64,000 nt of DNA from DATJPR01 sp963843525 (GTDB lineage Bacteria > Bacteroidota > Ignavibacteria > UBA10030 > UBA6906), in assembly GCA_963843525.1 (NCBI GenBank), contig CAWJKM010000003.1:62001-126000 (forward strand), written 5' to 3'. A model generated the notes under the pieces. The model was not told the DNA's origin, did no database searches, and saw only the letters and a list, made by a program, of their open reading frames with translations. Below are positions 23,549 through 32,782 of the stretch, piece after piece (position 1 is the stretch's first letter; each line of letters opens with the position of its first letter). The translations under genes and the position numbers were made by a program.

Positions 23549-24976
23549 ATGTCGAGAACGATTACCATAGCTCCTGTGACGCGCATCGAGGGACACGCGA
23601 AGATCACCATTCAGTTGGACGATGCGGGATCGGTGACAGATGCACGATTTCATGTGAATGAATTCAGGGGGTTTGAAAAGTTCTGTGAGGGCCGGCTGAT
23701 GTGGGAAATGGCCGGCATCACGTCGCGGATTTGCGGCATCTGTCCGACGAGCCACCTGATCACTTCGGCAAAAGCAGGCGATGCAATTCTCGCCGTGGAG
23801 ATACCCGAAACGGCGGAGCTGCTCCGGCGGCTCATCACGCTTGCGCAATGGATCCAGTCGCACGCGCTCAGCTTCTTTCACCTTTCCTCGCCGGATTTTC
23901 TGCTCGGCTTCGACAGCGACCCGGCAAAGAGGAATGTGTTCGGATTGATCGAAAAGGACAAGGAGTTTGCGCGACGGGGGATCCGTCTGAGGAAATTCGG
24001 TCAGGAGATCATTGAAATTCTCGGCAGCAGGAAGATCCACACCCCGTGGGCGGTTGCCGGCGGTGTGCGCGATCCGTTTGACGCAGGAAGACGGGACCAT
24101 CTGCTCGGCTGGATTCCGGAGGCGAAGGAAACCGCCCTCCTGGCCCTGTCAACCCTGAAAGGACTCCACTCTTCGCTGAATCACGAGATTCCGAACTTCG
24201 GAAATTTTCGCTCGCTCTTTGCCGGACTTGTGGCGAAGGATGGAGCCCTGGAATACTACGACGGAGCGCTCCGGGTGACCGATGGCGTCGGGAACATTCT
24301 CGCCGACCGTCTTGACCCGGCCGACTATCATGTGTACTTCGGGGAGGCTGCAGAATCGTGGTCGTACCTGAAATTCCCGTACTATAAACCGCTCGGGTAC
24401 CCCAAGGGCATGTACAGGGTCGGCCCGCTTGCCAGAGTGAATATCTGTGACTATATCCCGACGCCGCTCGCAGAAGAGGAACGGAAACGATTCAAGGATC
24501 TGGCCGGGGATGAGGGCGTGGTGAATAATTCGTTCTACTATCATTATGCACGGCTCATCGAGCTCCTTTTCGCAGTGGAAAAGGTGGAGGAATTGCTTCG
24601 AGCTCCCGCAATCCTCGGGACGCACGTCCGCTCGCGCGCGATGATCAACCGCGACCATGGCATCGGGGCGAGTGAGGCTCCCCGGGGAACCCTCTATCAT
24701 GAATACTGGGTCAATCAGGACGGGATCCTCCAGAAGGTCGACCTGCTCATCGCCACTGCGCAAAACAATCTTGCGATGAACCGCACCGTGCGCCAGCTGG
24801 CCATGCAGTATCTCGATGGCGCGACGATCACGGAGGGATTGTTGAACCGCATCGAATCCGGGATTCGCTGTTTCGATCCCTGCCTCTCCTGTTCCACCCA
24901 TGCGCTGGGTCAGATGCCTCTTCATGTCCGGGTCGTCGACGAAACCGGCCGGCTGCTGGCCGAACGTGTCCGATGA
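23549..24976 (+). CDS. hoxH: Bidirectional [NiFe] hydrogenase large subunit HoxH
   Basis: A 475-residue catalytic subunit. The first nickel-iron ligand pair is in RICGICPTSH (about 61-70), the second in DPCLSCSTH near the end. After that histidine, a tail of about 24 residues (ALGQMPLHV to the end) is the peptide cleaved by the endopeptidase once nickel is loaded. VTRIEGHAKI near the N-terminus is also diagnostic. AGAGGA lies upstream of the start. HoxW, its protease, overlaps its stop codon. Confidence 0.96.
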   Translation: MSRTITIAPVTRIEGHAKITIQLDDAGSVTDARFHVNEFRGFEKFCEGRLMWEMAGITSRICGICPTSHLITSAKAGDAILAVEIPETAELLRRLITLAQWIQSHALSFFHLSSPDFLLGFDSDPAKRNVFGLIEKDKEFARRGIRLRKFGQEIIEILGSRKIHTPWAVAGGVRDPFDAGRRDHLLGWIPEAKETALLALSTLKGLHSSLNHEIPNFGNFRSLFAGLVAKDGALEYYDGALRVTDGVGNILADRLDPADYHVYFGEAAESWSYLKFPYYKPLGYPKGMYRVGPLARVNICDYIPTPLAEEERKRFKDLAGDEGVVNNSFYYHYARLIELLFAVEKVEELLRAPAILGTHVRSRAMINRDHGIGASEAPRGTLYHEYWVNQDGILQKVDLLIATAQNNLAMNRTVRQLAMQYLDGATITEGLLNRIESGIRCFDPCLSCSTHALGQMPLHVRVVDETGRLLAERVR

Positions 24977-25419
24977 TGCCGCCGCTCGTTATCGGGTACG
25001 GCAACACCCTGCGGGGCGATGATGGAGCCGGCGTGGTTGCCGCGCGACGGGTGCGCGAACTGATTCCCGATGTCGACGTCCTCGTAGTCCACGAATTGCA
25101 GCCCGAACTCGTCGAAACAATCTCCCAGCGTCCATCGGTCATTTTTCTCGATGCCGTAACCGGCGTGGAGAAGCTCGTGTGCGCAACGATCGACTCCTCG
25201 GCATCCGTGCCGCCGATGAATTCGCACCTCTTTACTCCCGCTCAATTGCTGGCATTGAGTCAATCGCTGTACGGCCGTGCCCCCGAATCGGTTCATCTCA
25301 TCGGGATCCCCGCATCGGATTTTTCGTACTCCGAGGAAATCTCTCCCCTGTCAGAAAAATTTGTCGACGAGTGTGTGGCACTGGTCGCGCAACTCGTCAG
25401 CGCTTCCCGGCAAATGTAG
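24973..25419 (+). CDS. hoxW: Hydrogenase maturation endopeptidase for HoxH
   Basis: A 148-residue HyaD/HycI-family protease. VIGYGNTLRGDDGAG holds the first metal-binding acid, HELQPELVE and FLDAV the following conserved region, and VHLIGIPASDF the family's later strand. It should remove the C-terminal tail of HoxH. Its ATG overlaps the HoxH stop, coupling protease to substrate. The symbol follows Ralstonia/cyanobacterial naming. Confidence 0.9.
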   Translation: MMPPLVIGYGNTLRGDDGAGVVAARRVRELIPDVDVLVVHELQPELVETISQRPSVIFLDAVTGVEKLVCATIDSSASVPPMNSHLFTPAQLLALSQSLYGRAPESVHLIGIPASDFSYSEEISPLSEKFVDECVALVAQLVSASRQM

Positions 25420-25490
25420 CCCTCCGTTGCTGGCAACTCTGGAAGATATTGCGTACCCTATCCCGTCTTTGTGATGAAGAGGTCGGAAGG

Positions 25491-27788
25491 GTGTTGAAAC
25501 GCGTTCACATTGAGGTCCGCGGCGCGGTCCAGGGGGTCGGGTTCCGGCCTTTTGTCTATCGCCTTGCGGCCGAGTACGGGCTCGCCGGCTGGGTCATGAA
25601 TGCCATGGCCGGCGTGAGCATCGATGCCGAAGGAGATGAGAACCGTGTAGAACACTTCCTCCTCCGCCTCGAACGTGACAAGCCGCCCCGGGCGTTTATC
25701 CAGGGCTTCGAATTCTCCTACCTTGATCCGGCAGGCTATGCGTCCTTTACCATTCGGGAAAGCGACGGGCGGGGTGAACGTTCAACGTACATTCTCCCCG
25801 ACATTGCGACGTGCCCCGATTGCGTCGCCGACATCTCCGATCCTCTGAACCGTCGATTTGAATACCCCTTTACCAACTGCACCAACTGTGGGCCTCGATT
25901 TACGATCGTGGAGGGACTTCCGTACGATCGCCCCCGCACGACCATGAAATCGTTCGAGCTGTGCGACGACTGCCGCAGAGAATACGAGGACCCGCTGAAC
26001 CGGCGGTTTCATGCCCAGCCGAATGCCTGTCCCATCTGCGGACCGCACCTTGAACTGTGGGATGCCGCCGGCCGTGTGACTGCGCGCCATGGAGAGGCGC
26101 TGGCCGCGGCCGCCGAAAGATTGCTGGCAGGGGAGATCGTAGCCGTGAAAGGACTGGGGGGCTTCCACCTGATGGTCGACGCATCCAATCCAGCCGCCGT
26201 TGCCGACCTCCGCCGCCGCAAGAGGAGAGAGGAGAAACCGCTCGCAATTATGGCTCCGGACTTTTCTGCCGTACAAGCGGTCTGTGACGTTTCTCCGCTG
26301 GAAGAACGCCTCCTGCGCTCGCCGGAATCGCCGATAGTCTTATTGAGGAAACGTTTGACGGCATCAATGGACGCTGCCGTCTGTCCGGAGATCGCGCCCG
26401 GAAACCCGACGCTCGGTGTGATGCTGCCCTACACGCCGCTCCATCATCTCCTTCTCAAGAAAACAGCACGCTTCCTCGTTGCCACAAGCGGAAACCTCAC
26501 CGACGAGCCAATCTGCACGGATGAACAGGACGCGCTGGTGCGGTTGTCCGGGATCGCACATGTATTCCTCGTCCATAACAGGCCGATCGCCCGTTACGTA
26601 GACGATTCCATCGTTCGTGTGTTGCTCGACAGGGAACTGGTCCTCCGCCGTTCACGCGGATATGCACCACTGCCCGTCGCAATCAAGACTCTGCTTCCGG
26701 ATGCAATCGCCGTCGGTGCCCACCTGAAGAGCACGATTGCCATATCACGACAGAATGGCTTGTTCGTGAGCCAGCACCTGGGCGATCTCGAAACCGAGCA
26801 ATCCCTTCGTGGATTCCGAACGACCATACGGGATTTTGAACGTCTCTACGACCTCCAGCCTACAACGGTTGTGGCTGATCTGCATCCTGACTACATTTCA
26901 ACAGCCGAGGCCCGGGGGATGGGACTGCCGGTGCGTCTGATACAACATCACTACGCCCACATCGCCGCCTGCATGGCGGAAAACGAGCTGGAGACCGACG
27001 TCCTGGGAGTGTCATGGGATGGCACCGGGTGGGGTTCAGACGGAACGATATGGGGCGGAGAATTTCTCACAGTCGGGAAGGGCGGGGCCGAACGCGTTGG
27101 CTCCTTCCGCGCGTTTCCGCTGCCGGGAGGAGAAGCGGCAGTCAAAGAACCCCGACGGACCGCACTGGGGATGCTCACCGAACTGTTTGGTGAGGATTCC
27201 GCCGTTGCGAACAACCTCCCGTGTATAAAGTCGTTCACGCCGGTCGAGCTCTCGACTCTGCGGCGCATGCTTGAGCGGCGTTTGAACTCGCCGCCTACGA
27301 CCAGCGCAGGCAGGATGTTTGACGGCATTGCAGCGATGCTCGGTGTGCGCCAGCAAACGACGTTCGAAGGGCAGGCGGCAATGGAGCTCGAATGGCTCGC
27401 TTCTTCCGTTTCCGAGAGTGTGCCATTTGCGTTTGCCCTCGGGGAGAGCCCGGCAGCCGGCGCAGCACGCGGAATGCGGTTTGTTGTCGATTGGGGTCCA
27501 GCCGTTAAAGAGATGCTCGGCGAATTACTGCGAGGGATGCCGGCAGCGCTCCTGGCACACCGCTTTCACTCGACGATGGCGCGGGTGGTCCTTGCGGCCG
27601 CAGAGAAGATCGGCCGGCCGCGGGTTGTTCTCACGGGAGGATGTTTTCAGAATGCCCTGCTCACGACCATGACCGTACGACTGCTTCGTGCTCATAACTT
27701 TTTGCCGTACTGGCATCAGCGCATCCCGCCAAACGATGGGGGAATCGCCCTCGGCCAGCTCTACGCCGCACTCGTTCTGGAGAAGTGA
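25491..27788 (+). CDS. hypF: Carbamoyltransferase HypF
   Basis: A 765-residue enzyme that makes the cyanide precursor of the active-site iron from carbamoyl phosphate. Domains in order are acylphosphatase (RGAVQGVGFRPFVYR), paired zinc fingers (CPDC, CTNCGPRF, CDDCRREY, CPICGPH), a YrdC-like domain (VAVKGLGGFHLMVDA; TSGNLTDEPICTD) and a Kae1-like domain (QHHYAHIAACMAEN; SWDGTGWG). The start is a GTG with AAGAGG eight bases upstream; the frame extends upstream only by overlapping hoxW. Confidence 0.94.
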   Translation: MLKRVHIEVRGAVQGVGFRPFVYRLAAEYGLAGWVMNAMAGVSIDAEGDENRVEHFLLRLERDKPPRAFIQGFEFSYLDPAGYASFTIRESDGRGERSTYILPDIATCPDCVADISDPLNRRFEYPFTNCTNCGPRFTIVEGLPYDRPRTTMKSFELCDDCRREYEDPLNRRFHAQPNACPICGPHLELWDAAGRVTARHGEALAAAAERLLAGEIVAVKGLGGFHLMVDASNPAAVADLRRRKRREEKPLAIMAPDFSAVQAVCDVSPLEERLLRSPESPIVLLRKRLTASMDAAVCPEIAPGNPTLGVMLPYTPLHHLLLKKTARFLVATSGNLTDEPICTDEQDALVRLSGIAHVFLVHNRPIARYVDDSIVRVLLDRELVLRRSRGYAPLPVAIKTLLPDAIAVGAHLKSTIAISRQNGLFVSQHLGDLETEQSLRGFRTTIRDFERLYDLQPTTVVADLHPDYISTAEARGMGLPVRLIQHHYAHIAACMAENELETDVLGVSWDGTGWGSDGTIWGGEFLTVGKGGAERVGSFRAFPLPGGEAAVKEPRRTALGMLTELFGEDSAVANNLPCIKSFTPVELSTLRRMLERRLNSPPTTSAGRMFDGIAAMLGVRQQTTFEGQAAMELEWLASSVSESVPFAFALGESPAAGAARGMRFVVDWGPAVKEMLGELLRGMPAALLAHRFHSTMARVVLAAAEKIGRPRVVLTGGCFQNALLTTMTVRLLRAHNFLPYWHQRIPPNDGGIALGQLYAALVLEK

Positions 27789-27825
27789 GTTCGTCGGCGT
27801 CAATGAACCCAGTTGAGGAAAAGCC

Positions 27826-28083
27826 ATGTGTCTTGCCATACCGGGACGGATCATCTCCATCGACAGGACGCTCACTCCCGTGATGGGAACGGTGAGCTTT
27901 GCGGGGGTGAAGAAGGAAGTCTGCCTGGAGTGGGTCCCGGAGGCAGGAGAAGGTGACTACGTCGTGGTTCACGTCGGCTTTGCGCTCAACACCATTGACG
28001 AAGAGGAAGCGCTCGAGACATTGAATCTTTTGAAGGAGATGGGAGAGTTGGGGGAGGAGGGAGCGGGGACTTGGGGACTATGA
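27826..28083 (+). CDS. hypC: Hydrogenase assembly chaperone HypC
   Basis: An 85-residue chaperone starting MCLAIPG, whose Cys2 carries the Fe(CN)2CO unit with HypD. VVVHVGFALNTIDEEEA is the conserved second half. The last residues (EEGAGTWGL) are unlike the family and are encoded by the start of an 8-base tandem repeat that contains the stop codon. The repeat may have extended the original end. GAGGAAAA lies before the start. Confidence 0.93.
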   Translation: MCLAIPGRIISIDRTLTPVMGTVSFAGVKKEVCLEWVPEAGEGDYVVVHVGFALNTIDEEEALETLNLLKEMGELGEEGAGTWGL

Positions 28084-28094
28084 GACGTGGGGAC
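28063..28094 (+). repeat. Degenerate octanucleotide repeat array 1 (consensus TTGGGGAC)
   Basis: Four consecutive octamers GCGGGGAC, TTGGGGAC, TATGAGAC, GTGGGGAC at the 3' end of hypC and into the gap before hypD. A second array of the same period and core lies at about 45.6 kb. Confidence 0.6.
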
Positions 28095-28193
28095 TTTGTG
28101 CGCCTGGAGAGGTTCTTGACATTCGTTCCTTGATGCCTGAACTCCCAGCAAAAGATAGTTGGAGGAGCACTAATCGACTGAGGAGTGCGATTG

Positions 28194-29297
28194 ATGCGTT
28201 TTGTCGATGAATACCGTGACCGCGAGAAGGCGGAGAAGATCGCATCGCAGATCCGGACGATCGTCACACGCCCTTGGACAATAATGGAGATTTGTGGAGG
28301 GCAAACACACACTATTGTAAAGTACGGCATCGACGCTCTGCTGCCCGAGAACCTGACCCTTGTGCATGGGCCCGGTTGTCCGGTGTGTGTGACCCCGCTG
28401 GAGATGATCGACAAAGCAATTGCCATCGCATCGCGCGATGATGTGATCTTCACATCGTTTGGAGACATGATGCGTGTGCCCGGGACGAAGCATGACCTCC
28501 TGAGCATCAAGGCTGCGCGCGGAAACGTAAAGATGGTGTACTCCCCTCTCGATGCAGTGAGAATCGCACAGCAGCACCCCGGGAAGAACGTAGTATTCTT
28601 TGCCGTGGGGTTTGAGACGACCGCCCCTCCCAACGCCATGGCCGTTGCACAGGCGAAGCGTTCGGGCGTGAAGAACTTCTCGGTGCTGGTGTCGCACGTC
28701 CTCGTTCCGCCGGCGATGGTCGCGATTCTCTCGTCGCGGGAGAACCGCGTTCAAGGTTTCCTTGCCGCCGGGCATGTCTGTGCGGTCATGGGGACCGGAG
28801 AGTATCATCCTCTGGCGGAGCAGTATCACGTGCCGATCGTTGTCACCGGCTTTGAGCCGCTTGACATTCTTCAGGGGATTGCGATGACGGTCCGCCAACT
28901 TGAACAGGGGAAGCATACGGTTGAGAACCAGTACGCGCGTGTCGTCAGACCCGAAGGCAATCCACCGGCACGAAAGGTTATCAGCGAGGTGTTTGAGGTG
29001 GTCGATCGGAAGTGGCGTGGAATCGGGACGATCCCGGCGAGCGGCTACCGGCTTCGCCGCGAATATGAAGAATTCGATGCAGAAAAAGTCTTTGACGTTC
29101 AAGGGATCGAGACGCGGGAGTCACCGCTTTGCATTGCGGGACAGGTCCTGCAAGGGCTGAAGAAGCCCCATGAGTGCTCCGCCTTCGGCAGCCAATGCAC
29201 ACCCGAACATCCCCTGGGCGCTCCCATGGTGTCCTCGGAGGGTGCCTGCGCTGCATACTATCATTACGGCAGGCTCAACGAACGCACTGCCGGGTAA
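28194..29297 (+). CDS. hypD: Hydrogenase Fe-ligand assembly protein HypD
   Basis: A 367-residue iron-sulfur scaffold that builds the Fe(CN)2CO group with HypC and HypE. Key segments are MEICGGQTHTI (about 35-45), GPGCPVCVTP (about 63-72), SFGDMMRVPG, GFETTAP and the C-terminal cluster cysteines in ECSAFGSQCTPEHP and SSEGACAAYY. AGGAG lies eight bases before the ATG; a GTG three codons earlier overlaps that site. Confidence 0.95.
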   Translation: MRFVDEYRDREKAEKIASQIRTIVTRPWTIMEICGGQTHTIVKYGIDALLPENLTLVHGPGCPVCVTPLEMIDKAIAIASRDDVIFTSFGDMMRVPGTKHDLLSIKAARGNVKMVYSPLDAVRIAQQHPGKNVVFFAVGFETTAPPNAMAVAQAKRSGVKNFSVLVSHVLVPPAMVAILSSRENRVQGFLAAGHVCAVMGTGEYHPLAEQYHVPIVVTGFEPLDILQGIAMTVRQLEQGKHTVENQYARVVRPEGNPPARKVISEVFEVVDRKWRGIGTIPASGYRLRREYEEFDAEKVFDVQGIETRESPLCIAGQVLQGLKKPHECSAFGSQCTPEHPLGAPMVSSEGACAAYYHYGRLNERTAG

Positions 29298-29325
29298 ATC
29301 GTTCACTAATTCGTGAGGGAACAAT

Positions 29326-29799
29326 ATGACATCCGGTGAGAGTATTGCCCGGTTTCTCGGCTTGCATCGCGTCGGGGTCGTTGGTGTGTCCCGTTCGGGG
29401 AAGGAATTCGGCGCGGTAGTGTTTCGTGATCTTGCAAAACGGGGCTATACCGTTGTCCCGGTGAACCGGCAGGGAGGAAGCATCGATGGAATACCCTGTG
29501 TCCGCTCGGTGAACGAACTTGCAGGGAGCGTCGACGGAATCGTTGTTGTCGTCCCGCCGGTCGAAGCCCTTGCCGTTGTCGAGCAGGCATTTTCCTCCGG
29601 CATCAATGATGTCTGGATGCAGCAGGGGGCTGAATCGCCCGCCGCAATCCAGTTCTGCCGGGATCACCATATGAATGAGGTCCACGGTGAATGTCTTCTG
29701 ATGTTTCTCGCCCGCCACGAGTTCCCCCATTCCTGGCATCGGGCGATTCGAAAACTTACAGGCCGCCTTCCCCGCGTTGCTGTGACCGGCCAGCAATGA
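29326..29799 (+). CDS. CoA-binding-domain protein inside the hyp operon
   Basis: A 157-residue Rossmann-fold protein of the YccU/succinyl-CoA-synthetase-alpha N-terminal type. VGVVGVSRSGKEFGAVVFRDL (split here by position: about 16-36) is the nucleotide-binding loop; VVVVPPVEALAVV and DVWMQQGAES follow, and HGECLLMFL near the end is common in this family. Its role is not known. It lies 28 bases after hypD and overlaps the MFS gene by four bases, so it is co-expressed with maturation genes. It might sense a CoA or nucleotide metabolite linked to redox state; that is speculation. Confidence 0.8.
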   Translation: MTSGESIARFLGLHRVGVVGVSRSGKEFGAVVFRDLAKRGYTVVPVNRQGGSIDGIPCVRSVNELAGSVDGIVVVVPPVEALAVVEQAFSSGINDVWMQQGAESPAAIQFCRDHHMNEVHGECLLMFLARHEFPHSWHRAIRKLTGRLPRVAVTGQQ

Positions 29800-30965
29800 A
29801 CACGGATCAGCAGGAACAGAAGCAGGCGCAGTCCACTGTGCGAACATTTGCCGCGGCATCGTTCCTGAACGACTTCGGGTCCGATATCATCTATCCGGTG
29901 TGGCCCTTCTTCGTTGCTTCGCTGGGCGCGAACAGGGAAGTCCTCGGCCTGCTCGACGGATTGGGAGAATCGATCGTCTCTCTTTCGCAGGCCTTATCAG
30001 GGTATCTTTCGGACAGGGTTGGGAAACGAAAGATCTTCATCTGGCTTGGCTACCTCTTTGGCGCCATTTCGAGGTTCGGGTACGCAATATCCGCAGGTTG
30101 GCTTTCCCTCCTTCCGTTTCGAATTCTTGATCGTGCAGGGAAGATGCGGGGCTCGCCGCGTGACGCGATGGTGGCGGATGTCTCGACTGCGGAGAACCGG
30201 GGACGCAACTTCGGACTGCTGCGATCAATGGACAACCTTGGCGCAGTGTTCGGGATCCTTTTCTGCATGGCCTTCCTCCATCTCGGATACAGTACGCTGT
30301 TCATGATTGCCGCCATTCCGTCGGTTCTGGCCGTCATCCTGGTCCTTGTCGCCGTCAAGGAACATCCTGCTGAAGAAAAGAAGATCTTCAAGGGGCTGAG
30401 CCTGAAGCATCTTGACCGCAACTTCCGCATGTTTCTGTTTCTGAGCGCGGTGTTTTCCCTCGGCGCGTTCAGCTATTCCTTCCTGATGCTCTACGCAATC
30501 GATGCCGGGGTTCCGCAGGTGTGGACACCGCTCCTGTACCTGGTGTTCACGCTCGCCGCGTCTCTTCTCTCATTTTCTTTCGGGAAGCTTTCGGACACGA
30601 TGGGAAGGAAAAAGGTCCTGCAGATCGCGTTTCTGCTTTGGGGGGCGGTTTGCGCCCTCCTCTTCGTGGAACGAAGCGTGTTGACCATCGTCGTTGCCTT
30701 CGTCCTCTACGGAATCCATAGGGCGGCTCTCGAGCCGGTTCAGAAGGCGTTTGTCGCGGAACTTGCCCCCGCGGATCTCCGGGCGAGCACGCTGGGCGGA
30801 TTCCAGATGGTGGTCGGCGTGTGCGCATTGCCGTCATCGGTTCTCGCCGGCGTGCTGTGGGACAAGGTCTCTCCCGGGCTTCCGCTCCTGGTCTCCCTGG
30901 TGCTCACCATCATTGCCACTGTTCTTCTGATGTTTGTCCAACAACCGCAGGGAGTTCAGTCGTGA
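29796..30965 (+). CDS. MFS transporter embedded between hypD and hypE
   Basis: A 389-residue membrane protein with about twelve hydrophobic segments. The loop between helices 2 and 3 reads GYLSDRVGKRKIF, the MFS signature, with a second copy FGKLSDTMGRKKVLQ in the second half. It resembles the drug/sugar H+-antiporter families; there is no histidine-rich tail as in NreB-type nickel exporters. Both ends overlap neighbours (ATGA with the CoA-binding gene, GTGA with hypE), so it is translated as part of the hydrogenase operon. Substrate is unknown: nickel, an organic acid or a maturation-linked metabolite are possible. Confidence 0.85.
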   Translation: MNTDQQEQKQAQSTVRTFAAASFLNDFGSDIIYPVWPFFVASLGANREVLGLLDGLGESIVSLSQALSGYLSDRVGKRKIFIWLGYLFGAISRFGYAISAGWLSLLPFRILDRAGKMRGSPRDAMVADVSTAENRGRNFGLLRSMDNLGAVFGILFCMAFLHLGYSTLFMIAAIPSVLAVILVLVAVKEHPAEEKKIFKGLSLKHLDRNFRMFLFLSAVFSLGAFSYSFLMLYAIDAGVPQVWTPLLYLVFTLAASLLSFSFGKLSDTMGRKKVLQIAFLLWGAVCALLFVERSVLTIVVAFVLYGIHRAALEPVQKAFVAELAPADLRASTLGGFQMVVGVCALPSSVLAGVLWDKVSPGLPLLVSLVLTIIATVLLMFVQQPQGVQS

Positions 30966-32032
30966 ATACGGAAAAACTCCCGTACGATTTGTCGCAGGGA
31001 CCGGCATGTCCGATTCCCATCTCCGAATATCCGCAGATTCTTCTCGCGCACGGGGGCGGGGGCAAACTCACGCAGCAGTTGATCGAAAAGTTGTTTGTCC
31101 CTCAGTTCGCCAACGAGGCCCTGTCGCAGCTTCACGACGGCGCCATTCTCGAGGTGGGTGGGGCCAGAGTGGCAATGTCCACCGATTCCTACGTTGTCAA
31201 GCCCATCGTGTTTCCCGGAGGTTCGATCGGAGAACTTGCAATCAATGGCACGGTGAATGACCTGGCGATGTGCGGAGCGCGTCCTCTCTTCCTCTCTTCC
31301 GCGTTCATCCTCGAAGAGGGATTCCCGATGGACGACCTGTGGAAAGTCGTCCGGGCCATGGATCGTGCTGCCCGTGCGGCCGGAGTCATTTTGGTGACAG
31401 GCGACACGAAGGTTGTCGACAAGGGGAAGGGGGACGGTATTTTCATCAACACGACGGGCATCGGCACAGTGAAGGATGGCGTGAATATCAGACCCGACAG
31501 AGCACAGCCGGGCGACGTTGTGATTATCAACGGCGCGATCGGGGAACATGGAATGGCGATCATGTCGGTGAGGGAGGGATTGGAGTTCGACACGCAGATC
31601 AAAAGTGATACGATGCCCCTCAATGGCCTGGTGGAGAGGATGCTCGATGCGTGTCCTGACATCCATGTGCTCCGTGATCCGACGCGGGGCGGGGTGGCGA
31701 GTGCCACAAACGAAATTGCCAGGGCCGCGCGAGTCGGCATCGTCCTTGATGAGACTGCCATCCCGGTACCGGAAGAGGTACGCGGCGCATGCGAAATCCT
31801 TGGATTTGATCCCCTGTACGTCGCCAACGAAGGGAAACTGCTTGCGTTCGTTCCTCCAGCGCGGGCGCAGGAGGTGCTGGAAGTCATGCAGGGGCATCCT
31901 GCAGGCAGGAACTCGGTCATCATCGGGAGAGTGGTCGCGGAACATCCTGGCACCGTGGTAATGAAAACCACCATCGGTGGGAGCAGGGTGGTTGATATGC
32001 TTTCAGGCGAACAGCTACCGAGGATATGCTGA
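30962..32032 (+). CDS. hypE: Hydrogenase maturation protein HypE (carbamoyl dehydratase)
   Basis: A 356-residue PurM/AIRS-fold enzyme that dehydrates the carbamoyl group on its own C-terminal cysteine to thiocyanate. The protein ends ...LPRIC, so that cysteine is present. LLAHGGGGKLTQQLI, MSTDSYVV, GTVNDLAMCGA and DPTRGGVASATNEIA are family markers. The start is a GTG with AGGGAG seven bases upstream, overlapping the MFS stop. Last gene of the hydrogenase operon. Confidence 0.95.
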   Translation: MNTEKLPYDLSQGPACPIPISEYPQILLAHGGGGKLTQQLIEKLFVPQFANEALSQLHDGAILEVGGARVAMSTDSYVVKPIVFPGGSIGELAINGTVNDLAMCGARPLFLSSAFILEEGFPMDDLWKVVRAMDRAARAAGVILVTGDTKVVDKGKGDGIFINTTGIGTVKDGVNIRPDRAQPGDVVIINGAIGEHGMAIMSVREGLEFDTQIKSDTMPLNGLVERMLDACPDIHVLRDPTRGGVASATNEIARAARVGIVLDETAIPVPEEVRGACEILGFDPLYVANEGKLLAFVPPARAQEVLEVMQGHPAGRNSVIIGRVVAEHPGTVVMKTTIGGSRVVDMLSGEQLPRIC

Positions 32033-32106
32033 AACTATTCTGCGCGTTTCTACTCAGTTTCCGTCCTGTGGTCGGGAAAGGCAGTCCCTGCGTGAGGAGC
32101 ACCCAT

Positions 32107-32553
32107 ATGAGTGACATGGACCCTGTGGCAATCATCCCAACACACCCGTTCGAACGGACAGAGATTGACAAGTTCCGGAGTAATCCCTTTCCTGACATGA
32201 TAATGTTTGTTGTCGACGTCTCTCAAGGCAGGATGGCGCTTGGGGGTGAGATGCATGCTGACGCGGAACAGGCGCTCCCGGAAACCGGCTCTCGACAACA
32301 AGACCTTTGGGGAGGGAATCTCTGGCCATGGGAAAATCCGATGCGAGTAGAATATGTTTCCCTCATCAATATTCGACCATCGGTTGACAATCGTGGGGTG
32401 GAAATTGCCTCTGGTGAGATTCGCAAGGCGGTTGACCGAATCGTTGCTCGATGGATAAGGCTGTCACGATGGAATCCCGACATCCGACAGTGCGTCGAGT
32501 TATACCGGGTGTTGCTGAGCTGGGACCGTCGGACCCAGACCGTAGAACCATAG
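32107..32553 (+). CDS. DUF5674-family protein
   Basis: A 148-residue protein. The core FPDMIMFVVDVSQGRMALGG and EMHADAEQALPETGSRQQDLWG (positions about 23-66), then SLINIRPSVDNRGVEIASGEIR, match my memory of the DUF5674 family, a small conserved protein often found near toxin-antitoxin-like or mobile genes and of unknown function. AGGAG lies seven bases before the ATG; an open frame from 32026 has no ribosome site. About 25 residues at the C-terminus exceed the usual length. It follows hypE by 75 bases and may be read through from it. Confidence 0.75.
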   Translation: MSDMDPVAIIPTHPFERTEIDKFRSNPFPDMIMFVVDVSQGRMALGGEMHADAEQALPETGSRQQDLWGGNLWPWENPMRVEYVSLINIRPSVDNRGVEIASGEIRKAVDRIVARWIRLSRWNPDIRQCVELYRVLLSWDRRTQTVEP

Positions 32554-32782
32554 CAGGCCCTGCTGTGTGCACCGGGCAACGCTGCACCGCTGCTTGACCG
32601 GGGACTCTGCTCTGATCAACCGGGACGGTATACATCGACCGCGAAGTTCGACAAAGAAGACCCATCCAGTAGCCGCGTGCTGTGTCCCGCGCTCTCTGCA
32701 GAGCTATGTTCTCTCGCCGGTATTCCTTACCTTCTGTGGATAACGTATCCCGCACGGATGTTCAATCATGGTGGAGGCTCCT

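Noticed and set aside
24149..24925. Open frame antisense to hoxH
   Set aside because: Shadow frame in a strongly coding region, no motif.
32026..32106. Earlier start for the DUF5674 gene
   Set aside because: It overlaps the hypE stop without a ribosome site, while the ATG at 32107 has AGGAG at the right distance.
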